This document shows positions 53,377-61,040 of a DNA stretch of 64,000 nucleotides, one piece after another. The first letter of the stretch is position 1. Every line of letters begins with the position of its first letter. The notes beneath the pieces were generated by a model. That model saw only the letters and a list, made by a program, of their open reading frames with translations. It did no database searches and was not told the origin of the DNA. The translations under genes and the position numbers were made by a program. The stretch lies in assembly GCF_000021965.1 (NCBI RefSeq), contig NC_011832.1, positions 682,001-746,000 of the forward strand, in the 5' to 3' direction. This DNA comes from Methanosphaerula palustris E1-9c. GTDB taxonomy: Archaea; Halobacteriota; Methanomicrobia; Methanomicrobiales; Methanospirillaceae.

Positions 53377-53386
53377 GTAAATATGT
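53377..53386 (-). promoter_or_regulatory. Surface-regulon promoter core, copy 2
   Basis: ACATATTTAC on the minus strand, 77 nt before the ATG of surface protein 2 (53300). It is followed by a leader that contains TACGTCCG and CCGGACTGGAGA as in copy 4. Confidence 0.6.
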
Positions 53387-53615
53387 TTTGGTATTCTTTT
53401 CTTAAAAATAAAATCATTACATTGACCTGCACCTCTGGTCGGATCGATAGGGTATCGATGAGCAATCAGCCTCGACGAACCTGCACGTTTGTCAATCGAG
53501 GAAGTAGAAGCATCGGAAACATCCTTGCAGTCATGGTCGGGTATTTTTCCACCTTTTGATCGGATCGGGGGGTTGTAAACTACTTTATGTTATGATTGTG
53601 GGAAAGAACACCACA

Positions 53616-53625
53616 ACATATTTAC
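53616..53625 (+). promoter_or_regulatory. Surface-regulon promoter core, copy 3
   Basis: ACATATTTAC on the plus strand, 77 nt before the ATG of surface protein 3 (53702). The leader has CATCAGAAGATC, TACGTCTG and ACCGGAGA before the start, matching the leaders of copies 1, 2 and 4. Confidence 0.6.
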
Positions 53626-53701
53626 AATTCCCCATCAGAAGATCATCTGGAAATACGTCTGTATCTGTGATTCTGTGACGGTGTCAGACCGGAGATCCTC
53701 T

Positions 53702-54586
53702 ATGAAACCGACCATTGTTCTGCTGTTATTGCTCCTCGTCCTGATCGTGGCCGTTCCTGCAGCTTCCGCGCAGACGACCAACCTCACTGTGATCAGGTAT
53801 GGCTGGGACAACAAGACAGTTGAGGAGTCACAGACCGTGAACGTCTCCTGGATGGAGAACAACCTCCCTGTCTATGGGGACGGCGCCACGCCCTATCTCC
53901 TTCAGGGTCCGACCCTCAACCTGACCAATCTCTGGGATCCTGCCGAGGATACGAACCTCGACAAGATCAACGAGACGTTGAAGGGGACGTCCATCCGTGA
54001 TCTGGTCGACCTCGTCGGCGGGATGCAGCCTGGAGATGAGGTCCAGGTGAGGGCTGTGGACGGATTGAAGAAGCGGCTGAACTACACGAACATCTATAAA
54101 CCGCAGGCGCGGCAGGGGCCGGCCGTCGTCGCCTGGTGGAACGCCCGGAACGGTTATGCATGGCCCGAATCGATGCGTCTCTTCTTCCTCGCCGACAACT
54201 CGACGAATCCCCAAGGGGTTCACGTCTTTGGCAACGAGGATATGCGCCAGTGCCTCGCGGAAAAATACTGGACTTATCAATATGACTGGGGGATCTATTA
54301 TCCGTCATCTGCCAGCCTCTCGGTGAAGTATGTCGCCTATCTCGAGATCTACCCAGGGCCGCGGGCGCTCGCGGTGCCCGGCAGTTCAAAGGTACCGACA
54401 GATATCGACGGTGATGGGCTGTGTGAAGACATCAACGGCGATGGGGTGCTCGACTTCAATGATGTGGTCCTCTATTTCAACCAGATGGACTGGATCGCCG
54501 ATAATGAGCCCGTTTCGCTCTTTGATTACAATGGGAACGGGGAGATCGATTTCAACGACGTCATCTGGCTCTTTAACAGGGTCTGA
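53702..54586 (+). CDS. Surface protein 3: shared N-domain with C-terminal dockerin
   Basis: Secreted 294-residue protein, inverted relative to its paralogues. Signal peptide MKPTIVLLLLLLVLIVAVPAASA. Shared N-terminal domain (VNVSWMENNLPVYGDGATPY, LVDLVGGMQPGDEVQ, PESMRLFFLADNSTNPQGVH). It is shorter in the middle than protein 2 because the loop NYSDPAKWN is missing. The C-terminal dockerin (about 235-294) is almost the same as in protein 2. The start is 53702, not the upstream ATG at 53675, because GGAGATCC precedes it. Confidence 0.88.
   Translation: MKPTIVLLLLLLVLIVAVPAASAQTTNLTVIRYGWDNKTVEESQTVNVSWMENNLPVYGDGATPYLLQGPTLNLTNLWDPAEDTNLDKINETLKGTSIRDLVDLVGGMQPGDEVQVRAVDGLKKRLNYTNIYKPQARQGPAVVAWWNARNGYAWPESMRLFFLADNSTNPQGVHVFGNEDMRQCLAEKYWTYQYDWGIYYPSSASLSVKYVAYLEIYPGPRALAVPGSSKVPTDIDGDGLCEDINGDGVLDFNDVVLYFNQMDWIADNEPVSLFDYNGNGEIDFNDVIWLFNRV
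54358..54586 (+). repeat. Dockerin inverted repeat, right arm
   Basis: The partner of the 52404-52640 arm, ending surface protein 3. The two arms flank about 1.7 kb, so recombination between them would flip the divergent promoter region and the N-terminal parts of both genes, giving new N-domain/dockerin pairings. Confidence 0.75.
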
Positions 54587-54900
54587 AAGACGGGAACCTG
54601 AAGGGAAATGAGTTGATCCCCCATTTTTCTATCCAATGGCGGCAGGGTTGACTTCGATGATGTCGAGAAGAAGATCCACCACCATCTCTTACCGCTTATA
54701 TCCAGAGGGATTGGATGTATACCACCATCGGCCGGCCCTCTCGATCCCATGCTTGCCAGAGGATAACGAATAACTCGATGTTGATCCTTCTCCGGGCCGG
54801 TTCATCCGGGTGACGGGGTCGAGGGAGTGGAACGTTGTTTTTTCACTGGAAATATCTGGTCGGGAGTGATCGTCGCGACCTAAAAAAAGGTGGGTCTGGT
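54587..54900. other. Convergent intergenic region with a dockerin remnant
   Basis: About 314 bp between the ends of surface proteins 3 and 4. At 54635-54664 the plus strand reads NGGRVDFDDV followed by an in-frame helix (EKKIHHHLL). This closely resembles the second Ca2+ loop of a dockerin (DYNGNGEIDFNDV). It lies outside any gene and its first loop is gone, so it is a relic. The rest is not interpretable. Confidence 0.45.
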
Positions 54901-56784
54901 TCATTCTCTGTTCTGTTCATCCTTCTGTTCCTTCTCCCTTCGTTGCCGCAGGTACAGGATCCCGGCCAGTGCCAGGAGCAGGAGGAGAACTATGATGATC
55001 AGCCCTGCAAAGATCAGCAGGATGAAGAGCAGTGCCACCGCGATCAGCAGGAAGATACTCAGGTCTGACGACGAGAGGCGGTCGATGGCCGACTGTATCG
55101 TGGAGAGGAAGTTCTTGGTAGAGGTCTGTCCTCCAGACGAGGATTTTGAGTTCGAACCTCCGGGAAGGATCAGCGGCGAGTATTCGTCCTGACTTCCTGT
55201 GTCGAGAACTGGTGGGGTCGACGTTGTCGTCACTGGAGTGCTGGTATTTACCTGGGTCGGAGTGGGCGTTGCATTTCCAGTCGGTGTATGAGGTGTAGTT
55301 ACAGTTGTGATCGCCGTCGTTGCGGTCGTTGTGTTTGTCCCACCGACGCCGGTATAGTCGTCGCTCGATGAGTCTGAAGATGAATCTCCGGTTGAGACGG
55401 GGGCTCCTCCAGAAGAACTGGCTGTCTGAACTGAAGACCTGCTCGTGGCTGTGATGATCGGTGCGATGGTTCCTGCACTGGATGTCGTCGAGGACTGGAT
55501 ACCGGTGCTGGTGATGTCTGGAGCTGGAACGACGGTCTGCTCGTGGGAGGGTAAGAGCGTATTCATACCTGATAGGGAGATCGAGGGTACTGGACTCGTG
55601 GTTGAGGGGGACGATATGACCGGGGCGAGTGCTGTTGTGGTCTGTGGTATTGTGGATACCGCAGGGGCGGTGCTGGCTGTTACGACCGGGGTGGATCTGG
55701 TAGTCACTCCGGTATCGATGGTTCTGACTGTGGTTATCGACGGGGTGGTCGCCACCGTCGTGGGGGAGACCTGTTCGATCGTCCCCACAGTCGTCGGCAC
55801 CGTCGTTCCGGTGACAGAGACCGTCGGGATGATCGTGAGTGTCGTGGTGGTCGCTGTGGGTGTCTGGGTCTGAGTGACGGATGGGGTTGCAGTGTTTGTC
55901 GACGTTGGTGTGGTGTTTATGGTCGTGACGACCACTGTCGGCTGCTCGGTCTGGGTGTCAGTCGGGGTTGCTGTGGTTGTCGACGTCGGCGTGGTGTTTA
56001 TAGTCGTAACGACCACCGTTGGCAGCTCGGTCTGGGTGTCGGTTGGGGTTGTTGTGGGCGTTAGTGTCGGTGTCGCGGAGGTGGTCGTCTCAGTGGTTGT
56101 GGGCGCCTGCTGAGTCGAGACGATCCGGAGTTCGTTCACATACATGGCCGAGAGCCCGGTCGTGGTCGGGTAGATGTCAAAGAAGTTCCATTCGTTCGAG
56201 GGCATCGAAGCCTTCATGTCGCTGAGGCCGAAGACGTGATAGCCCCAGGGGTTCACGGAGGTGTCGGCGAAGAATACGATCCGCATGCCGTTCGAGTACG
56301 ACGGGACGTACCCTTCGTCGCCCCTGTACCAGGTCAGGACGAGCGGACCCTCCCGAGCTGGGGGAGTATAGATGGTATTGTACGAGAATCGCTTCGAGAA
56401 GCCGTCTGAGGCCTTGACGACAAGCGTATCGTCGGATTGCATTCCCCCCACGAGGTCGCAGATATCGCGGAGATCGGTCCCTTTCAGGGCGCCCATATCC
56501 TTCTCCTCGACGTTCACCGACTCGGTGGGATCCCACACATCGCCGTCGAAGACGGGGCCCTGGAGGTAGTAGTGGGTGACGCCGTCACCGAGCACGGGCA
56601 GGTTTGATTCGAGCCATTGGTAGTCGACGGTCCGTTCGGCGAGGACGGTGCTGCCGTCGGCCGCGGTCTTCACCACATGAACCTCGGTTGTGGCGGCTGA
56701 AACTGCGCTGACCAGCAGGACAAGGCAGATCAGGAGACTGCAGACACGGAAAAGAGAGTGAGTGAAGAGAGTATGGGACTCCAT
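54901..56784 (-). CDS. Surface protein 4: shared N-domain, Thr-rich stalk, C-terminal TM anchor
   Basis: Membrane-anchored surface protein of 627 residues (start MESHTLFTHS at 56784; GGGAGG ribosome site). The signal peptide is followed by the shared N-domain in a diverged form (YQWLESNLPVLGDGVTHYYL, LRDICDLVGGMQSDDTL, VNPWGYHVFGLSDMKA). Then comes a Thr/Ser/Pro stalk of about 350 residues with internal repeats. The end has two long hydrophobic stretches (FLLIAVALLFILLIFAGLII and IVLLLLLALAGILYL) and a charged tail. No promoter core of its own is seen; it starts 10 bp after the stop of protein 5 and is probably co-transcribed with it. Confidence 0.85.
   Translation of the reverse strand: MESHTLFTHSLFRVCSLLICLVLLVSAVSAATTEVHVVKTAADGSTVLAERTVDYQWLESNLPVLGDGVTHYYLQGPVFDGDVWDPTESVNVEEKDMGALKGTDLRDICDLVGGMQSDDTLVVKASDGFSKRFSYNTIYTPPAREGPLVLTWYRGDEGYVPSYSNGMRIVFFADTSVNPWGYHVFGLSDMKASMPSNEWNFFDIYPTTTGLSAMYVNELRIVSTQQAPTTTETTTSATPTLTPTTTPTDTQTELPTVVVTTINTTPTSTTTATPTDTQTEQPTVVVTTINTTPTSTNTATPSVTQTQTPTATTTTLTIIPTVSVTGTTVPTTVGTIEQVSPTTVATTPSITTVRTIDTGVTTRSTPVVTASTAPAVSTIPQTTTALAPVISSPSTTSPVPSISLSGMNTLLPSHEQTVVPAPDITSTGIQSSTTSSAGTIAPIITATSRSSVQTASSSGGAPVSTGDSSSDSSSDDYTGVGGTNTTTATTAITTVTTPHTPTGNATPTPTQVNTSTPVTTTSTPPVLDTGSQDEYSPLILPGGSNSKSSSGGQTSTKNFLSTIQSAIDRLSSSDLSIFLLIAVALLFILLIFAGLIIIVLLLLLALAGILYLRQRREKEQKDEQNRE
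55898..56059 (-). repeat. 81-bp tandem repeats in the stalk
   Basis: Two copies of an 81-bp (27-codon) unit encoding TDTQTE(L/Q)PTVVVTTINT... with a few base changes, period 81 from 55898 to 55979. Such repeats can change stalk length by slippage without breaking the frame. Confidence 0.75.
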
Positions 56785-56794
56785 AACCTCCCCT

Positions 56795-59428
56795 CTATTG
56801 GACCGTGATGTAGTTCGCCAGCTCGACGGTATCTGTCGATCCATCGGTGTAGGTGATCTTCACGAGCGGCGTGTAGGTCCCCTTCGCAGGGTAGAAGAAC
56901 GTCGGGTTGATGTCACGCGAGTTCCAGGTGCCATAGTGATTGACTCTATCAAAGGTCCACCAGGTCGAGCGGATCGTCTTCCCGGCCGCTGGAGTCACGG
57001 TGAATTTGATTGCTTCCCCGTATGATGTCGCCTGGGGGATACCGGAGAACGATGCGCCAGTAACCGGCTCGGTCGGCGTGACTGAGGGCGTGGGTGTGGG
57101 AACTGTTGTCGTCGCTGTCACGGTTGGCGTGGTTGCCGGCACGGTGATAGAGACTGTCTTCACCGAGGTACCGACAGCATTGGTCGCGGTCAGCGTGATT
57201 GTGTAGGTCCCGGGTGCCCAGTAGTAATACCGGAAGTTCCGGTAGGCGGTGCTCGTGCCGTCGCCGAGGTCGTACCTGATCGAGGTGGCATTCGTTGTAT
57301 TATCGATGATCATGATCTCCATCGGGGACGGGGTGGTCAGCGTGAAGTCAGGCACCGGATAATCCCCGATGGTGGGGGGTACTGTCGGTGTCGGCGTCAG
57401 CGTGGGTGACGTGGGTGTGACCGTCGGCTTCTCTGGTGTCAGACCGATGAGGTCGATGGTTGTGATCATCCGGACTGACAGGTAGGATGGTATGGATGGC
57501 CCGACGAGGCGGAGCGGCCATCCCGTCTCGTCGAGCGGCACTCCGTTCAACCGGTCGACGACGATGCAGTTGTTGTTCCGTGCGATGAGGCTCGAGTTCA
57601 GGGACTGGTTAAAGCCATCACTGCCGGTGATCTTCACCTGGTAATTCTGGGCCGCGAGCGTGTCGTTGAAGGTTGCGGGGTCGCCGTCATCGACGAGTCC
57701 GACGAGGCGCCAGAGCGGGATGCCCGACCAGGTGCCCGAGATGTCGGTGTATTCGACCCGGTTTCCGGAGGCTTCGAAGTCGGCCTTGGAGAACGTAGCC
57801 GATTGTGCACCGTTGAGCGTGAGCGTGAAGTTGACGTCGTTCGCGACAAAGACCCGAATCCGGACAACGGCCGTCGCCGCGTCGAGGCTGGCGCCCTTGA
57901 CCCCGTAGTAGAAGACGAGGTTGTCACCGTTTTTGACCTGCTGGACGCTGATCCCCTGGTTTGCCGAGAAATCGTTCATGACGACGCCGTTTTGGGTGTA
58001 GGCCCACGTCAGGTTCTGAGTCTTGTTATAGGTCGAGACTCCATCGAGCAGGACCGTGCCGAGATCGTTCCACTTCTTATCGGTTGCGATGTAGGTGAAC
58101 CCGCCCTTCTCAGCTGTTGCCTCAAGGGCCCCCTGGACGGTCAGGTTTCCGACGTTATGGGTTGTCCCCGAGTTGTAGGCATAGAACGGGAAGGTTCCAT
58201 TCATCAGGGTCACTGACCCGTCGAAGATCGTCGTCGGTTCCCGGATGGAGATGCGTATCCGGATCACGGCCTCTGCGTCCTTGAACGCGCCGCCATTGAC
58301 GCCATAGTAGTATTCGACCAGATCGCCGTCGTTGAGCCGATAGGTGCTGATCCCCTCGCTGCTGGAAAAGTCGTTCTTCCAGACTCCGTTCACCCGGTAT
58401 GCCCAGGCCTTCTTCGCGGCAGAGTTGTCGTAATTGAACCCGCCTGCGTTGTCGAGCATGAAGGTGCCCAGCGTCGACCACTTCTTGTCGGTTGCATCGT
58501 AGGTGAAGTTAGCAGCCTTTGAGGCGAGTTCCAGGGCCCCGTGGGGGGTCAGGTTCTGGACCTGATGGGTCGCTCCCGAGTTGTAGGCATAGCCCGGGAA
58601 GGTGCCGTCCGTCAGCGTCAGGTTGCCGTCGAAGAGGACGACCGGCCCGGAGGTCTGCGTGGCTGTTGGGGTCGGGGTGACGGTCGTCGTGTTTGTCCAG
58701 TTGAGCGTGGCTGTTGGGGTCGGGGTGACGGTCGTCGCGTTTGTCCAGTTGCTTGAAGACGTCGGGACGATCTCGACCTTCGCGATCCACTTGTTCGAGA
58801 GCTGCGCCGCATTCGGCAGGGCGTCAGTACCGCCATACCAGGCCCAGTACTTCTCGTCAAGGGTATTCTTCATGTCCTGGTTACCGTAGACATGAAGCCC
58901 CCACGGGTTCGTCGAGGTGTCGGCACCGAAGAAGAGTCGGATCCCGTCAGAGTAGTCGTATCCCTGGCGGGCCGTCCACCAGGCGAGGACCATCGGACCC
59001 TGCCGGGCCTGGGGGTTGTAGACGTTTTCGTAGGGGAAGGTCTTGGTGAAGCCGTCTGAGGCGATGATCTTGACCTCGTCGCCGGGATGCATCCCGCCGA
59101 CGAGGTTGCAGAGATCAACGAGTTTGGTCCCCTTGATCATCTCATCCACCTTATCGATGTTGGTGTCCTCGGCGGGGTTCCACTTAGCAGGATCGCTATA
59201 GTTGGTGATGTTCAGCATCGGCCCCTGGAGGAGGTAGGGTGTGGCTCCATCCCCGAAGACGGGGAGGTTGCTCTCCATCCAGGAGACGTTCACGGTCTCC
59301 TGGTTTGCGACTGTCGTGCCGTCGCCTGCATAATGGATCACCTGCACATCGGTCGTCTGTGCTGCGGCCACCGGAGCGGCCAGGACCAGAACGAGAACGA
59401 GGAGGAGCAGAGCATAGGTTGATCTCAT
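56795..59428 (-). CDS. Surface protein 5: shared N-domain, two DUF4430-like, SUOX-like and PKD domains
   Basis: The largest paralogue (877 aa). Order: signal peptide; shared N-domain (about 24-225, VNVSWMESNLPVFGDGATPY, LVDLCNLVGGMHPGDEV); a Thr/Pro linker with 16-residue repeats; two DUF4430/transcobalamin-like domains (FDGNLTLTDGTFPGYAYNSG and FDGSVTLMNGTFPFYAYNSG, about 265-500); a domain resembling the sulfite-oxidase molybdopterin fold (YTDISGTWSGIPLWRLVGLV, GVPLDETGWPLRLVGP, about 510-650), without the Cys of real enzymes; then PKD-type domains (YDLGDGTSTAYRNFRYYYWA and FFYPAKGTYTPLVKITYTDG). No membrane anchor is seen, so retention at the surface must be by other means. It starts at 59428; longer N-terminal starts lack a ribosome site. 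Confidence 0.86.
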   Translation of the reverse strand: MRSTYALLLLVLVLVLAAPVAAAQTTDVQVIHYAGDGTTVANQETVNVSWMESNLPVFGDGATPYLLQGPMLNITNYSDPAKWNPAEDTNIDKVDEMIKGTKLVDLCNLVGGMHPGDEVKIIASDGFTKTFPYENVYNPQARQGPMVLAWWTARQGYDYSDGIRLFFGADTSTNPWGLHVYGNQDMKNTLDEKYWAWYGGTDALPNAAQLSNKWIAKVEIVPTSSSNWTNATTVTPTPTATLNWTNTTTVTPTPTATQTSGPVVLFDGNLTLTDGTFPGYAYNSGATHQVQNLTPHGALELASKAANFTYDATDKKWSTLGTFMLDNAGGFNYDNSAAKKAWAYRVNGVWKNDFSSSEGISTYRLNDGDLVEYYYGVNGGAFKDAEAVIRIRISIREPTTIFDGSVTLMNGTFPFYAYNSGTTHNVGNLTVQGALEATAEKGGFTYIATDKKWNDLGTVLLDGVSTYNKTQNLTWAYTQNGVVMNDFSANQGISVQQVKNGDNLVFYYGVKGASLDAATAVVRIRVFVANDVNFTLTLNGAQSATFSKADFEASGNRVEYTDISGTWSGIPLWRLVGLVDDGDPATFNDTLAAQNYQVKITGSDGFNQSLNSSLIARNNNCIVVDRLNGVPLDETGWPLRLVGPSIPSYLSVRMITTIDLIGLTPEKPTVTPTSPTLTPTPTVPPTIGDYPVPDFTLTTPSPMEIMIIDNTTNATSIRYDLGDGTSTAYRNFRYYYWAPGTYTITLTATNAVGTSVKTVSITVPATTPTVTATTTVPTPTPSVTPTEPVTGASFSGIPQATSYGEAIKFTVTPAAGKTIRSTWWTFDRVNHYGTWNSRDINPTFFYPAKGTYTPLVKITYTDGSTDTVELANYITVQ
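58659..58754 (-). repeat. 48-bp tandem repeats in the linker
   Basis: Two copies of a 48-bp (16-codon) unit (NWTN(A/T)TTVTPTPTAT) with period 48 starting at 58659 and 58707. Like the 81-bp repeats it is a length-variable Thr/Pro linker. Confidence 0.7.
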
Positions 59429-59502
59429 AGGAAGTCTCCAGTCCGGCGCAACCATTAGGGTACGGCTGCGGAGGAATACGGAAAAACCTCTGCTCGGTGA
59501 TG

Positions 59503-59512
59503 GTAAATATGT
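59503..59512 (-). promoter_or_regulatory. Surface-regulon promoter core, copy 4
   Basis: ACATATTTAC on the minus strand, 75 nt before the ATG of surface protein 5 (59428). The leader includes GCGCCGGACTGGAGAC and ends TTCCT before ATGAG, close to copies 1-3. Confidence 0.6.
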
Positions 59513-60060
59513 TATCATTTTTTTTCGATCTTTGTTCATCTAAAAAAGTTAACAACACTCCGATTCCAGTCAGAGCGACAAAGAACGCGGCTGTGATATC
59601 GACGTTGATTTCGGGGTCTCCATCGTCCACGGGCAGATCGAACTCAAATATGCAGGATGATGAGTGATCTGAGGCATCCCCGTGCGGTGTGATGGGAGGA
59701 GACCCGTTCCTCCTCTCTTCTGGTGGTGATGGAGGTTCTGATCGCTCTCCGTATCTCTCTAATTCCTCGGCGGTGACGAAATAGGAACAGGGCTGCTGGC
59801 CGGCGTTCTGATCGTTTCCGGCAGGTCGCCGGGAACTGTTTGGCATCAGGTGTATGTGGGGGATTCTCGGGTTGAGTTCGTTGACGAGCAGGACAGGGCC
59901 GCAATCACAGGGATTTCAACGCTCGTTTTGGGTGATCCCGGTCATTATGGAAAAACGGTGCGCGTTTCGTGAATCTTTACAATTCAGCAAGAGAATGTCG
60001 CAGAACCTAGTATAAACAACCTGATTGAAAAACTCAAAAACAGGGATTATGCCCTTCCAA
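59513..60060. other. Intergenic region upstream of surface protein 5
   Basis: About 550 bp up to tRNA-Thr. On the minus strand a frame (about 59530-59846) has codon quality only near 59540-59660, where IFEFDLPVDDGDPEINVDIT leads into the hydrophobic AAFFVALTGIGVLLTFL. This could be the end of a decayed or tiny membrane protein. No start with a ribosome site is found. I leave it unassigned. Confidence 0.35.
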
Positions 60061-60132
60061 AGCCTCAGGCGAGAATCGAACTCGCGACCTCGTCCTTACC
60101 AAGGACGCGCTATACCGCTAAGCCACTGAGGC
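60061..60132 (-). tRNA. tRNA-Thr (anticodon GGU)
   Basis: On the minus strand the acceptor stem is GCCTCAG/CTGAGGC, the anticodon stem CGTCC/GGACG with loop TTGGTAA (anticodon GGT), and the T-arm has GCGAG-TTCGATT-CTCGC. The discriminator is U, as expected for archaeal tRNA-Thr. No CCA is encoded and there is no intron. Confidence 0.95.
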
Positions 60133-60232
60133 GTTGTTGTATCATAAAGTTGGAAGTACAGTGATTAAAAGATTCCGGCAGATCGGCCGAAAATTGGTCC
60201 AATTCTGGGGGTCGAGACCCCTTCCTCGCGGA

Positions 60233-60979
60233 TCAGAGCCCTTTGAGCGCCTCGATGCTGGTAAGGACCCCTTCGTACGTTCCAACTTCTATGATCGGCC
60301 GGACATTGTTTCTCCGGACCGAGGCCATCACGGCTGAGAAGTCGATCGTCCCGTCACCGAAGGCCGCATGCTGATCCTCCTTCCCGTTGTTGTCATGGAG
60401 GTGGAAGTGACCGATCGTCCGGGAGAGGAATCCTTTCAGGCAGTGGTTCAGGTTGGCATGCCCCACATCGAGGGCCAGCCCGATCCCGTCGGGGAGCGGA
60501 AGTTCCGAGGGGATCCGGATGAAGAAGTAGTCCCAGTTGCCCATATTCTCGATGAAGAAGGTGACCCCGTGCTCCTCGGAGAGATGGATCAGATCGTTGA
60601 CCGAGGTCTCGAACTGCCTGGCGGCTGCTTCATACTCCTGTGTCCAGGCGAAGTACCCGGGGTGGACCACCACCGGGGCGTTCACCTCGGCTGCGATGGC
60701 GAAGCAGTCCCCGAGCACCTCGACACTCGCCTGCCGGATCGGCTCAAGCAGACTCGCGATGTTCACCCCTCGGGATGGGGCATGGAGGGCATACTTCAGC
60801 GAGAAACTCTCCAGCGGCTCTGCACTGGCGATCAGGTGAGGGCCGTCGTCCATCACCTCGACATAGTTGGTGATCGTCGACAACTGTTCGAGTGCCTGCG
60901 TAAGCGGCAGGCTGTGGAGGCAGTAGGACGAGATGCCATACTGGCTGCTCTGTTCGGGTTGCATGGTGACGGGTTCCAC
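60233..60979 (-). CDS. TIM-barrel sugar-phosphate isomerase/AP-endonuclease-2-like protein
   Basis: A 248-residue cytosolic protein of the xylose-isomerase-like TIM-barrel superfamily. Repeated strand motifs are visible: GISSYCLHSLPLTQAL, APVVVHPGYFAWT (metal-binding His), VTFFIENMGNWDYF (Glu/Asn), GIGLALDVGHANLNHCL (Asp, His), IGHFHLHDNNGKEDQHAAFG (His, Asp) and RPIIEVGTYEGVL (Glu). These give the usual metal ligands, so it should be an active isomerase, epimerase or endonuclease; the substrate is unknown. An ATG at 60964 (MQPEQ) is an alternative start. It lies upstream of, and on the same strand as, the tRNA-Thr gene. Confidence 0.85.
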   Translation of the reverse strand: MEPVTMQPEQSSQYGISSYCLHSLPLTQALEQLSTITNYVEVMDDGPHLIASAEPLESFSLKYALHAPSRGVNIASLLEPIRQASVEVLGDCFAIAAEVNAPVVVHPGYFAWTQEYEAAARQFETSVNDLIHLSEEHGVTFFIENMGNWDYFFIRIPSELPLPDGIGLALDVGHANLNHCLKGFLSRTIGHFHLHDNNGKEDQHAAFGDGTIDFSAVMASVRRNNVRPIIEVGTYEGVLTSIEALKGL

Positions 60980-61040
60980 TCCTGGCAGGCGGAGGCTGCG
61001 TTGAGAGAAGATGGGGAGGCCGACTATTTACCAGTATAGA

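Larger units (their letters stand above)
53301..53701. other. Divergent promoter region of surface proteins 2 and 3
   Basis: About 400 bp with one family promoter core on each strand (copies 2 and 3). The middle (53400-53600) contains no open frame of quality and no repeat. A weak AT-rich tract TACTTTATGTTATGA lies at 53580-53600. Confidence 0.5.

Noticed and set aside
59196-59846. A 216-codon frame overlapping the start of surface protein 5
   Set aside because: Its C-terminal half is the out-of-frame reading of the signal peptide region and promoter. Only a short upstream part has any coding character.
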